Origin: Isoperla grammatica
Lineage: Eukaryota > Arthropoda > Insecta > Plecoptera > Perlodidae
Length of the DNA: 64,000 bases
Direction of reading: 5' to 3'
Assembly (NCBI GenBank): GCA_945910005.1
Contig: OX246743.1
Span: forward strand, 9,108,736-9,172,735
The translations under genes and the position numbers were made by a program. Numbering within the stretch: the stretch's first letter is position 1; each line of letters begins with the position of its first letter. The notes beneath the pieces were generated by a model. The model did no database searches. It worked only from the letters and a program-made list of their open reading frames with translations, and was not told the origin of the DNA. This document shows positions 1-11,144 of this stretch, one piece after another.

Positions 1-931
1 GTATGACGGTGTGACGAGAGCCACATTGGGGAGATTGTTAGGCGCTTGGATTGCAAAGAGGGCCGCAAGTCTAACGAAATGACGAGAGCAACACTGGGGA
101 GATTGTAAAGCGCTTGGATTGCAAAAAGGGCCGCAAGTATGGCGGTGTGACGAGAGCCACATTGGGGAGATTGTAACGCGCTTGGATTGCAAAGAGGGCC
201 ACAAGTATGACCGAGTGACGAGAGCCACATTGGGGAGATTGTTAGGCGCTTGGATGGCAAAGAGGGCCGCAAGTATGGTAAAGTGATGAGAGCCACATTG
301 GGGAGATTGTAAGGCGCTTGGATTGCAAAGAGGGCCGCAAGTATGACGGGGTGACGAGAGCCACATTGGGGAGTTTGTGAGGCGCTTGGATTGCAAAGAG
401 GGCCGCAAGTACGGAGTGACGAGAGCCACATTGGGGAGTTTGTAAGGCGCGTTTGTATTGCAAAGAGGGCCGCAAGTATGACGAAGTGGCGAGAGCCACA
501 TTGGGGAGATGTTAGGCACTTGGATTGCAAAGAGGGCCGCAAGTATGGGGGAGTGCCGAGAGCCACATTGGGGAGATGTAAGGCACTTGGATTGCAAAGA
601 GGGCCGCAAGTATGGTGGAGTGCCGAGAGCCACATTGGGGAGATTGTTAGGCGTTTTAATTGCAAAGAGGGCCGCAAGTATGGTGGAGTGCCGAGAGCCA
701 TATTGGGGAGATTGTAAGGCGCTTGGATTGCAGAGAGGGCCGCAAGTCTGGCGGAGTGACGAGAGCCACATCGGGGAGATTGTTAGGCGCTTGGATTAAA
801 AAGAGGGCCGCAAGTATGAAGGTGTGACGAGAGCCACATTGGGGAGATTGTTAGGCGTTTTGATTGCAAAGAGGGCCGCAAGTATGACGGTGTGACGAGA
901 GCCACATTGGGGAGATTGTTAGGCGTTTTAT
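1..931. repeat. 68-bp satellite, array 1 (truncated by window edge)
   Basis: Tandem head-to-tail monomers of 68 bp, about 14 units. The monomer reads, on the plus strand, TTAGGCGCTTGGATTGC, then AAAGAGGGCCGCAAGTATG, a variable GACGGAGTG/GGCGGTGTG segment, then CGAGAGCCACATTGGGGAG and ATTG. Monomer variants differ by the GCTTGG/GTTTTG switch, TGTAAGG/TGTTAGG, and small deletions. The right end stops inside a monomer and joins the spacer at TGTCAAGATAATT. The last units resemble the right end of array 4 (about 16130-16361), which suggests this is the right end of another higher-order copy. Confidence 0.95.
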
Positions 932-1069
932 TGTCAAGATAATTAACGCAAAAAAAATAAAAAAAATACAGAAACAAATTTGAACCACACGTTTTTTAGC
1001 TACGAGCGCTTGAAAAAATAATTTCCCCTTAGTAAACCCTTCTCAACTTTGCTGCTCTGAATATGGAAG

Positions 1070-1150
1070 AAAAAAATCGTGGTGGTAACGGGTCTCGAAC
1101 CCCGGACCTCTAAAACACTAGTCTACGACGCTACCGCGTAAACCATGCCT
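1070..1150 (-). other. tRNA-like Pol III module a
   Basis: On the minus strand there is an A-box-like site (1134-1145, with an altered end in this copy), an exact B-box GGTTCGAGACC (1091-1101) and a T7 run (1070-1076) that would end Pol III transcription. Acceptor-stem halves do not pair well, so this is tRNA-derived and not a tRNA gene. Confidence 0.6.
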
Positions 1151-1341
1151 CACGATGGAAGTTGGATCGCTTGGACTGGTATAGATAACACACGGCTCTC
1201 AATTAATGCATGTAACGAAACATATATGGATTTACGAACAGAAGGTTTCATTGGATTTAAAAAATATCCATGAGAATACGATCTGATAATAAAACCGCCG
1301 CAAATTGAGATATAAATGATATAAATGTGTGAAATAGGTGG

Positions 1342-1425
1342 AAAAAAAAAATTGGGGGTAATGGGTTTTGAACCCCAGACCTCAAGTATTCGAAGCTACG
1401 ACGTTACTGCGTACGCCGTGCCAGC
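1342..1425 (-). other. tRNA-like Pol III module b
   Basis: Minus-strand A-box-like CGGCGTACGCAG (1407-1418), degenerate B-box GGTTCAAAACC (1364-1374) and a T10 run (1342-1351). It is the more diverged partner of module a, and the same pair recurs in every spacer. Confidence 0.5.
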
Positions 1426-1599
1426 CGATAGAAATTGCCTCGCTTACACTGGTAAATAACACACTGCTCTCAATTAATGCAGGTATGAATCTCTTTGTAT
1501 CTCTATTCATTCTTAGTGTAATTGTAACTCCAAATATAGATAGATTTCCAAAAAGAGGCTTTCATTGGATTTAAAAAATATCCAAGAATATGATCTGAT

Positions 1600-4489
1600 C
1601 GCAAGTATGAAGGTGTGACGAGAGCCACATTGGGGAGATTGTTAGGCGTTTTGATTGCAAAGAGGGCCGCAAGTATGGTGGAGTGACGAGAGCCATATTG
1701 GGGAGATTGTAAGGCGCTTGGAATGCAAAGAGGGCCGCAAGAATGGCGGAGTGGCGAGAGCCCACAACGGGGAGATTGTTAGGCGTTTTGATTGCAAAGA
1801 GGGCCGCAAGTATGGCGGTGTGACGAGGGCCACATTGAGAGATTGCAAGGCGCTTGGATTGCAAAGAGGGCCGCAAGTATGACGGAGTGGCGAGAGCCAC
1901 ATTGGAGAGATTGTTAGCCGCTTGGATTGCAAAGAGGGCCGCAAGTATGGCGGTGTGACGAGAGCCACATTTGGGAGATTGTAAGGCGCTTGGATTGCAA
2001 AGAGGGCCGCAAGTATGGCGGTGTGACGAGAGCCACATTGGGGAGATTGTAAGGCGCTTGGATTGCAAAGAGGGCCGCAAGTATGGCGGTGTGACGAGAG
2101 CCACATTGAGGAGATTGTAAGGCGCTTGGATTTCAAAGAGGGCCGCAAGTATGACCGAGTGACGAGAGCCACATTGGGGAGATTGTAAGGCGCTTGGATT
2201 GCAAAGAAAGCCGCAAGTATGATGGTGTGACGAGAGCCACATTAAGGGGATTGTTAGGCGTTTTGATTGCATAGAGGGCCGCAAGTATGGTAGAGTGACG
2301 AGAGCCACATTGAGGAGATTGTTAGGCGCTTGGATTGCAAAGAGGGCCGCAAGTATGACGGAGTGGCGAGAGCCACATTAGGGAGATTGTTACGTGCTTG
2401 GATTGCAAAGAGGGCCGCGAGTATGGCGGTGTGACGAGAGCCACATTTGGGAGATTGTAAGGCGCTTGGATTGCAAAGAGGGCCGCAAGTATGACGAAGT
2501 GACGAGAGCCACATTGGAGAGATTGTTAGGCGCTTGGATTGCAAAGAGGGCCGCAAGAGTGACGGAGTGAAAGTGCCACATTGGGGAGATTGTAAGGCGA
2601 TTGTTAGGCGCTCTGATTGCAAAGAGGGCCGCAAGTATGGCGGTGTGACGAGAGCCACATTGGAGAGATTGTAAGGCGCTTTGATTGCAAAGAGGGCCGC
2701 AAGTATAGCGGAGTGACCAGAGCCACATTGGAGAGATTGTAAGGCGCTTGGATTGCAAAGAGGGCCGCCAGTATGACCGAGTGACGGGAGCCACATTGTG
2801 AAGATTGTTAGGCGCTTGGATCGCAAAGAGGGCCGCAAGTATGGTGGAGTGGCGAGAGCCACATTAGGGAGATGTTAGGCACTTGTATTGCAAAGAGGGC
2901 CGCAAGTTTAACGGTGTGACCAGAGCCACATTGGGGAGATTGTTAGACGCTTGGATTAAAAAGAGGGCCGCAAGAATGGCGAAGTGGCGAGATTGTTAGG
3001 CGCTTGGATTACAAAGAGGGCCGCAAGTATGACAGGGTGCCGAGAGCCACATTGGGGAGATTGTTAGGCGTTTTGATTGCAAAGAGGGCCGCAAGTATGA
3101 CGGAGTGACGAGAGCCACATTGAGGTGTTTGCTAGGCGCTTGGATTGCAAAGAGGGCCGCAAGTATGACGGAGTGACGAGTGCCACATTGGGGAGTTTGT
3201 TAGGCGCTTGGATTGCAAAGAGGGCCGCAAGTATAGTGGAGTGACGAGAGCCACATTGAGGAGATTGTTAGGCGCTTGGATTGCAAAGAGGGCCGCAAGT
3301 ATGACGGAGTGGCGAGAGCCACATTAGGGAGATTGTTAGGCGCTTGGATTGCAAAGTGGGCCGCAAGTATGGCGGAGTGGCGAGAGCCACATTAGGGAGA
3401 AATGAGGCACTTCGATTGCAAAGAGGGCCGCAAGTATGGTGGAGTGACGAGAGCCACATTGGGGAGATTGTAAGGCGCTTGGATTGCAAAGAGGGCCGCA
3501 AGTATGGCGGTGTGACGAGGGCCACATTGGGGAGATTGTAAGGCGCTTGGATTGCAAAGAGGGCCGCAAGAATGGCGGAGTGGCGAGAGCCCACATCGGG
3601 GAGATTGTTAGGCGTTTTGATTGCAAAGAGGGCCGCAAGTATGGCGGTGTGACGAGAGCCACATTGGGGATATTGCCTGGCGCTTGGATTGCAAAGAGGG
3701 CCGCAAGTATGACGGAGTGGCGAGAGCCACATTGGAGAGATTGTTAGGCGCTTGGATTGCAAAGAGGGCCGCAAGTATGGCGGTGTGATGAGAGCCACAT
3801 TGGGGAGATTGTTAGGCGCTTGGATTGCAAAGAGGGCCGCAAGTATGGCGGTGTGACGAGAGCCACATTGGGGAGATTGTAAGGCGCTTGGATTGCAAAG
3901 AGGGCCGCAAGTATGGTGGAGTGACGAGAGCCACATTGGGGAGATTGTTAGGCGCTTGGATTGCAAAGAGGGCCGCAAGTATGACGGAGTGGCGAGAGCC
4001 GCATCGGGGAGATAATGAGGCGCTCTGATTGCAAAGAGGGCCGCAAGTATGGTGGAGTGACGAGAGAGACATTGGGGAGATTGTTAGGCGCTTGGATTGC
4101 AAAAGAGGGCCGCAAGTATGGCGGAATGGCGAGAGCCACATTGGGGAGATTTAAGGCACTTGGATTGTAAAGAGGGCCGCAAGTATGGTGGAGTGCCGAG
4201 AGCCACATTGGGGAGATTGTTAGGCGTTTTGATTGCAAAGAGGGCCGCAAGTATGGTGGAGTGACGAGAGCCACATTGGGGAGATTGTTAGACGCTTGGA
4301 TTAAAAAGAGGGCCGCAAGAATGGCGAAGTGGCGAGATTGTTGGGCGCTTGGATTGCAAAGAGGGCCGCAAGTATGGCGGAGTGACGAGAGCCACATCGG
4401 GGAGACTGTTAGGCGCTTGGATTGAAAAGAGGGCCGCAAGTATGACGGTGTGACGAGAGCCACATTGGGGAGATTGTTAGGCGTTTTAT
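1600..4489. repeat. 68-bp satellite, array 2
   Basis: About 42 monomers. The segment from about 2310 to 4489 is nearly identical to 8296-10475, at an offset of 5986 bp, including marker variants such as a monomer lacking the AGCCACATTGGGG block (about 2985 and 4326) and the fusion GGCGATTGTTAGGCGCTCTG (about 2596). The array is therefore a shortened copy of the higher-order unit, joined to a spacer at both ends at the standard junctions. Confidence 0.95.
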
Positions 4490-4628
4490 TGTCAAGATAA
4501 TTAACGCAAAAAAAATTAAAAAAATACAGAAACAAATTTGAACCACACGTTTTTTTAGCTACGAGCGCTTGAAAAAATAATTTCCACTTAGTAAACCCTT
4601 CTCAACTTTGCTGCTCTGAATATGGAAG

Positions 4629-4710
4629 AAAAAAATCGTGGTGGTAACGGGTCTCGAACCCCGGACCTCTTAAACACTAGTCCACGACGCTCCCGCGTAC
4701 GCCATGCCTC
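4629..4710 (-). other. tRNA-like Pol III module c
   Basis: Minus-strand A-box TGGCGTACGCGG (4693-4704) fits the TRGYNNANNNGG consensus. B-box GGTTCGAGACC (4650-4660) is exact. A T7 run lies at 4629-4635. Confidence 0.6.
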
Positions 4711-4901
4711 ACGATGGAAGTTGGATCGCTTAGACTGGTATAGATAACACACGGCTCTCAATGTATGCATGTAACGAAACATATATGGATTTACGAACAG
4801 AAGGTTTCATTGGATTTAAAAAATATCCATGAGAATACGATCTGATAATAAAACCGCCGCAAATTGAGATATAAATGATATAAATGTGTGAAATAGGTGG
4901 G

Positions 4902-4984
4902 AAAAAAAAATTGGGGGTAACAGGTTTTGAACCCCAGACCTCAAGTATTCGAAGCTACGACGTTACTGCGTACGCCGTGCCAGC
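4902..4984 (-). other. tRNA-like Pol III module d
   Basis: Minus-strand A-box-like CGGCGTACGCAG (4966-4977), degenerate B-box (4923-4933) and a T9 run (4902-4910). Same type as module b. Confidence 0.5.
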
Positions 4985-5158
4985 CGATAGAAATTGCCTC
5001 GCTTACACTGGTAAATAACACACTGCTCTCAATGTATGCAGGTAGGAATCTCATTGTATCTCTATTCATTCTTAGTGTAATTGTAACTCCAAATATAGAT
5101 AGATTTCCAAAAAGAGGCTTTCATTGGATTTAAAAAATATCCAAGAATATGATCTGAT

Positions 5159-8100
5159 CGCAAGTATGAAGGTGTGACGAGAGCCACATTGGGGAGATTG
5201 TTAGGCGCTTGGATTGCAAAGAGGGCCGCAAGAATGGCAGAGTGGCGAGAGCCCACATCGGGGAGATTGTTAGGCGTTTTGATTGCAAAGAGGGCCGCAA
5301 GTATGGCGGTGTGACGAGAGCCACATTGGGGAGATTGCAAGGCGCTTGGATTGCAAAGAGGGCCGCAAGTATGACGGAGTGACGAGAGCCACATTGGGGA
5401 GATTGCAAGGCGCTTGGATTGCAAAGAGGGCCGCAAGAATGGCGGAGTGGCGAGATCCCACATCGGGGAGATTGTTAGGCGTTTTGATTGCAAAGAGGGC
5501 CGCAAGTATGGCGGTGTGACGAGAGCCACATTAGGGAGATTGCAAGGCGCTTGGATTGCAAAGAGGGCCGCAAGTATGACGGAGTGACGAGAGCCACATT
5601 GGAGAGATTGTTAGGCGCTTGGATTGCAATGAGGGCCGCAAGTATGGCGGTGTGACGAGAGCCACATTGGGGAGATTGTAAGGCGCTTGGATTGCAAAGA
5701 GGGCCGCAAGTATGGCGGTGTGACGAGAGCCACATTGAGAAGACCGTAAGGCGCTTGGATTTTAAAGAGGGCCGCAAGTATGACCGAGTGACGAGAGCCA
5801 CATTGGGGAGATTGTAAGGCGCTTGGATTGCAAAGAGGACCGCAAGTATGACGGTGTGACGAGAGCCACATTGGGGGGATTGTGAGGCGTTTTGATTGCA
5901 TAGAGGGCCGCAAGTATGGTAGAGTGACGAGAGCCACATTGGGGAGATTGTTAGGCGCTTGGATTGCAAAGAGGGCCGCAAGTATGACGGAGTGGCGAGA
6001 GCCACATTAGGGAGATAGTTAGGTGCTTGGATTGCAAAGAGGGCCGCGAGTATGGCGGTGTGACGAGAGCCACATTTGGGAGATTGTAAGGCGCTTGGAT
6101 TGCAAAGAGGGCCGCAAGTATGACGGAGTGACGGGAGCCACATTGGAGAGATTGTAAGGCGCTTGGATTGCAAAGAGGGCCGCAAGTATGGCGGTGTGAC
6201 GAGAGCCACATTGGAGAGATTGTAAGGCGCTTGGATTGCAAAGAGGGCCGCAAGTATGACTGAGTGACCAGAGCCACATTGGAGAGATTGTTAGGCGCCT
6301 GGATTGCAAAGAGGGCCGCAAGAGTGACGGAGTGAAAGTGCCACATTGGGGAGATTGTAAGGCGATTGTGAGGCGCTCTGATTGCAAAGAGGGCCGCAAG
6401 TATGGCGGTGTGACGAGAGCCACATTGGAGAGATTGTAAGGCGCTTGGAATGCAAAGAGGGCCGCAAGTATGGCGGTGTGACGAGAGCCACATTTGGGAG
6501 ATTGTAAGGCGCTTGGATTGCAAAGAGGGCCGCAAGTATGACCGAGTGACGGGAGCCACATTCGGGAGATTGTTAGGCGCTTGGATTGCAAAGAGGGCCG
6601 CAAGTATGGCGGAGTGGCGAGAGCCACATTAGGGAGATGTTAGGCACTTGGATTGCAAAGAGGGCCGCAAGTATGGTGAAGTGACGAGAGCCACATTTGG
6701 GAGATTGTTAGACGCTTGGATTAAACAGAGGGCCGCAAGAATGGCGAAGTGGCGAGATTGTTAGGCGCTTGGATTACAAAGAGGGCCGCAAGTATGACGA
6801 AGTGCCGAGAGCCACATTGGGGAGATGCTATGCGTTTTGATTGCAAAGAGGGCCGCAAGTATGACGGAGTGACGAGAGCCACATTGGGGAGTTTGCTAGG
6901 CGCTTGGATTGCAATGAGGGCCGCAAGTATGACGGAGTGACGAGAGCCACATTGGGGAGTTTGTTAGGCGCTTGGATTGCAAAGAGGGCCGCAAGTATAG
7001 TGGAGTGACGAGAGCCACATTAAGGAGATTGTAAGGCACTTGGATTGCAAAGAGGGCCGCAAGTATGACGGAGTGGCGAGAGCCACATTAGGGAGATTGT
7101 TAGGCGCTTGGATTGCAAAGAGGGCCGCAAGTTTGGTGGAGTGACGAGAGCCACATTGGGGAGATTGTTAGGCGCTTGGATTGCAAATAGGGCCGCAAGT
7201 TTAACGGTGTGACGAGAGCCACATTGGGGAGATTGTTAGGCGCTTGGATTGCAAAGAGGGCCGCAAGAATGACGGTGTGACGAGAGCCACATTGGGGAGA
7301 TTGTTAGGCGCTTGGATTGCAAAGAGGGCCGCAAGAATGACGGTGTGACGAGAGCCACATTGGGGAGATTGTTAGGCGTTTTGATTGCAAATAGGGCCGC
7401 AAGTATGACGGTGTGACGAGAGCCACATTAAGGAGATTGTTAGGCGCTTGGATTGCAAAGAGGGCCGCAAGAATGACGGTGTGACAAGAGCCACATTGGG
7501 GAGATTGTTAGGCGCTTGGATTGCAAAGAGGGCCGCAAGTATGACGGAGTGGCGAGAGCCGCATCGGGGAGATAATAAGGCGCTCTGATTGCAAACAGGG
7601 CCGCAAGTATGGTGGAGTGACGAGAGAGACATTGGGGAGATTGTAAGGCGCTTGGATTGCAAAAGAGGGCCGCAAGTATGGCGGAGTGGCGAGAGCCACA
7701 TTGGGGAGATTTAAGGCACTTGGATTGTAAAGAGGGCCGCAAGTATAGTGGAGTGCCGAGAGCCACATTGGGGAGATTGTTAGGCGTTTTGATTGCAAAG
7801 AGGGCCGCAAGTATGGTGGAGTGACGAGAGCCATATTGGGGAGATTGTTAGACGCTTGGATTAAAAAGAGGGCCGCAAGAATGGCGAAGTGGCGAGATTG
7901 TAAGGCGCTTGGATTACAAAGAGGGCCGCAAGTATGGCGGAGTGCCGAGAGCCACATTGGGGAGATGCTATGAGTTTTGATTGCAAAGAGGGCCGCAAGT
8001 ATGACGGAGTGACGAGAGCCACATTGGGGAGTTTGCTAGGCGCTTGGATTGCAAAGAGGGCCGCAAGTACGACGGAGTTTCGAGAGCCACATTGGGGAGT

Positions 8101-10475
8101 TTGTTAGGCGCTTGGATTGCAAAGAGGGCCGCAAGTTAAGTGGAGTGACGAGAGCCACATTGGGGAGATTGTTATGCGCTTGGTTTGAAAAAGAGGGCCG
8201 CAAGTATGACGGAGTGGCGAGAGCCACATTAGGGAGATTGTTAGGCGCTTGGATTGCAAAGAGGGCCGCAAGTATGGCGAAGTGGCGAGAGCCAAATTAG
8301 GGAGAATTTAGGCACTTCGATTGCAAAGAGGGCCGCAAGTATGGTGGAGTGACGAGAGCCACATTGGGGAGATTGTTAGGCGCTTGGATTGCAAATAGGG
8401 CCGCAAGTTTAACGGTGTGACGAGAGCCACATTGGGGAGATTGTTAGGCGCTTGGATTGCAAAGAGGGCCGCAAGTATGACGGAGTGACGAGAGCCACAT
8501 CGGAGAGATTGTTAGGCGCTTGGATTGCAAAGAGGGCCGCAAGAATGACGGAGTGAAAGTGCCACATTGGGGAGATTGAAAGGCGATTGTTAGGCGCTCT
8601 GATTGCAAAGAGGGCCGCAAGTATGGCGGTGTGACGAGAGCCACATTGGAGAGATTGTAAGGCGCTTTGATTGCAAAGAGGGCCGCAAGTATAGCGGAGT
8701 GACCAGAGCCACATTGGAGAGATTGTAAGGCGCTTGGATTGCAAAGAGGGCCGCCAGTATGACCGAGTGACGGGAGCCACATTGTGAAGATTGTTAGGCG
8801 CTTGGATCGCAAAGAGGGCCGCAAGTATGGTGGAGTGGCGAGAGCCACATTAGGGAGATGTTGGGCACTTGTATTGCAAAGAGAGCCGCAAGTTTAACGG
8901 TGTGACCGGAGCCACATTGGGGAGATTGTTAGACGCTTGGATTAAAAAGAGGGCCGCAAGAATGGCGAGGTGGCGAGATTGTTAGGCGCTTGGATTACAA
9001 AGAGGGCCGCAAGTATGACGGGGTGCCGAGAGCCACATTGGGGAGATTGTTAGGCGTTTTGATTGCAAAGAGGGCCGCAAGTATGACGGAGTGACGAGAG
9101 CCACATTGAGGTGTTTGCTAGGCGCTTGGATTGCAAAGAGGGCCGCAAGTATGACGGAGTGACGAGTGCCACATTGGGGAGTTTGTTAGGCGCTTGGATT
9201 GCAAAGAGGGCCGCAAGTATAGTGGAGTGACGAGAGCCACATTGAGGAGATTGTTAGGCGCTTGGATTGCAGAGAGGGCCGCAAGTATGACGGAGTGGCG
9301 AGAGCCACATTAGGGAGATTGTTAGGCGCTTGGATTGCAAAGTGGGCCGCAAGTATGGCGGAGTGGCGAGAGCCACATTAGGGAGAAATGAGGCACTTCG
9401 ATTGCAAAGAGGGCCGCAAGTATGGTGGAGTGACGAGAGCCACATTGGGGAGATTGTAAGGCGCTTGGATTGCAAAGAGGGCCGCAAGTATGGCGGTGTG
9501 ACGAGGGCCACATTGGGGAGATTGTAAGGCGCTTGGATTGCAAAGAGGGCCGCAAGAATGGCGGAGTGGCGAGAGCCCACATCGGGGAGATTGTTAGGCG
9601 TTTTGATTGCAAAGAGGGCCGCAAGTATGGCGGTGTGACGAGAGCCACATTGGGGATATTGCCTGGCGCTTGGATTGCAAAGAGGGCCGCAAGTATGACG
9701 GAGTGGCGAGAGCCACATTGGAGAGATTGTTAGGCGCTTGGATTGCAAAGAGGGCCGCAAGTATGGCGGTGTGATGAGAGCCACATTGGGGAGATTGTAA
9801 GGCGCTTGGATTGCAAAGAGGGCCGCAAGTATGGCGGTGTGACGAGAGCCACATTGGGGAGATTGTAAGGCGCTTGGATTGCAAAGAGGGCCGCAAGTAT
9901 GGTGGAGTGACGAGAGCCACATTGGGGAGATTGTTAGGCGCTTGGATTGCAAAGAGGGCCGCAAGTATGACGGAGTGGCGAGAGCCGCATCGGGGAGATA
10001 ATGAGGCGCTCTGATTGCAAAGAGGGCCGCAAGTATGGTGGAGTGACGAGAGAGACATTGGGGAGATTGTTAGGCGCTTGGATTGCAAAAGAGGGCCGCA
10101 AGTATGGCGGAATGGCGAGAGCCACATTGGGGAGATTTAAGGCACTTGGATTGTAAAGAGGGCCGCAAGTATGGTGGAGTGCCGAGAGCCACATTGGGGA
10201 GATTGTTAGGCGTTTTGATTGCAAAGAGGGCCGCAAGTATGGTGGAGTGACGAGAGCCACATTGGGGAGATTGTTAGACGCTTGGATTAAAAAGAGGGCC
10301 GCAAGAATGGCGAAGTGGCGAGATTGTTAGGCGCTTGGATTGCAAAGAGGGCCGCAAGTATGGCGGAGTGACGAGAGCCACATCGGGGAGATTGTTAGGC
10401 GCTTGGATTGAAAAGAGGGCCGCAAGTATGACGGTGTGACGAGAGCCACATTGGGGAGATTGTTAGGCGTTTTAT
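5159..10475. repeat. 68-bp satellite, array 3 (full-length higher-order unit)
   Basis: About 78 monomers. With spacer 3 it makes a period of about 5986 bp. Its right part repeats array 2 (about 3268-3978 matches 9254-9964 almost base for base) and its left part repeats array 4 (5475-6209 matches 11323-12057, offset 5848). The shorter offset means about two monomers are missing at the start of array 4. Long minus-strand open frames here are a by-product of a 68-bp unit poor in stops. Confidence 0.95.
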
Positions 10476-10614
10476 TGTCAAGATAATTAACGCAAAAAAA
10501 ATTAAAAAAATACAGAAACAAATTTGAACCACACGTTTTTTTAGCTACGAGCGCTTGAAAAAATAATTTCCCCTTAGTAAACCCTTCTCAACTTTGCTGC
10601 TCTGAATATGGAAG

Positions 10615-10697
10615 AAAAAAATCGTGGTGGTAACGGGTCTCGAACCCCGGACCTCTTAAACACTAGTCCACGACGCTACCGCGTACGCCATGCCTCA
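10615..10697 (-). other. tRNA-like Pol III module e
   Basis: Minus-strand A-box TGGCGTACGCGG (10679-10690), B-box GGTTCGAGACC (10636-10646) and a T7 run (10615-10621). Confidence 0.6.
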
Positions 10698-10887
10698 CGA
10701 TGGAAGTTGGATCGCTTAGACTGGTATAGATAACACACGGCTCTCAATGTATGCATGTAACGAAACAAATATGGATTTACGAACAGAAGGTTTCATTGGA
10801 TTTAAAAAATATCCATGAGAATACGATCTGATAATAAAACCGCCGCAAATTGAGATATAAATGATATAAATGTGTGAAATAGGTGGG

Positions 10888-10970
10888 AAAAAAAAATTGG
10901 GGGTAATGGGTTTTGAACCCCAGACCTCAAGTATTCGAAGCTACGACGTTACTGCGTACGCCGTGCCAGC
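10888..10970 (-). other. tRNA-like Pol III module f
   Basis: Minus-strand A-box-like site (10952-10963), degenerate B-box (10909-10919) and a T9 run (10888-10896). Confidence 0.5.
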
Positions 10971-11144
10971 CGATAGAAATTGCCTCGCTTACACTGGTAA
11001 ATAACACACTGCTCTCAATGTATGCAGGTAGGAATCTCATTGTATCTCTATTCATTCTTAGTGTAATTGTAACTCCAAATATAGATTGATTTCCAAAAAG
11101 AGGCTTTCATTGGATTTAAAAAATATCCAAGAATATGATCTGAT

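Larger units (their letters stand above)
932..1599 (-). repeat. Spacer module 1 between satellite arrays, with two tRNA-like units
   Basis: A 668-bp non-satellite segment that recurs almost unchanged at 4490-5158, 10476-11144, 16362-16795 plus 24340-24578, and 30584-31253. It starts at TGTCAAGATAATTAACGC, has an A-rich stretch, and ends at GATCTGAT, where the next 68-bp array begins. Two tRNA-like modules lie on the minus strand about 275 bp apart, each followed by similar body sequence (ACACTGCTCTCAAT, CTCCAAATATAGATA). It looks like one end of a larger repetitive element whose fuller form is seen at 30494-33178. Confidence 0.85.
4490..5158 (-). repeat. Spacer module 2
   Basis: Copy of the ~670-bp spacer with the same junctions, TGTCAAG on the left and GATCTGAT on the right. 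A few substitutions separate it from spacers 1 and 3, for example CTCCCGCGTACGCC where the others have CTACCGCG, and AACAGG for AATGGG next to the second B-box. Confidence 0.85.
10476..11144 (-). repeat. Spacer module 3
   Basis: Third copy of the spacer, same junctions and same pair of tRNA-like units. It keeps the uninterrupted AATGGGTTTTGAACCCC target that is split by the LTR element in spacer 4, so it serves as an empty-site reference. Confidence 0.85.

Noticed and set aside
1..931. Arthropod telomere repeat (TTAGG) within the satellite
   Set aside because: TTAGG occurs once per 68-bp monomer as part of TTAGGCG, not in tandem.
1571..4141. Long minus-strand open frames (up to about 245 codons) through the 68-bp arrays, also in all other arrays
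   Set aside because: 68 is not a multiple of 3, so one frame passes through all three phases of a monomer that is poor in minus-strand stops. The peptide repeats every 68 residues, and the frames start and end at chance variants.
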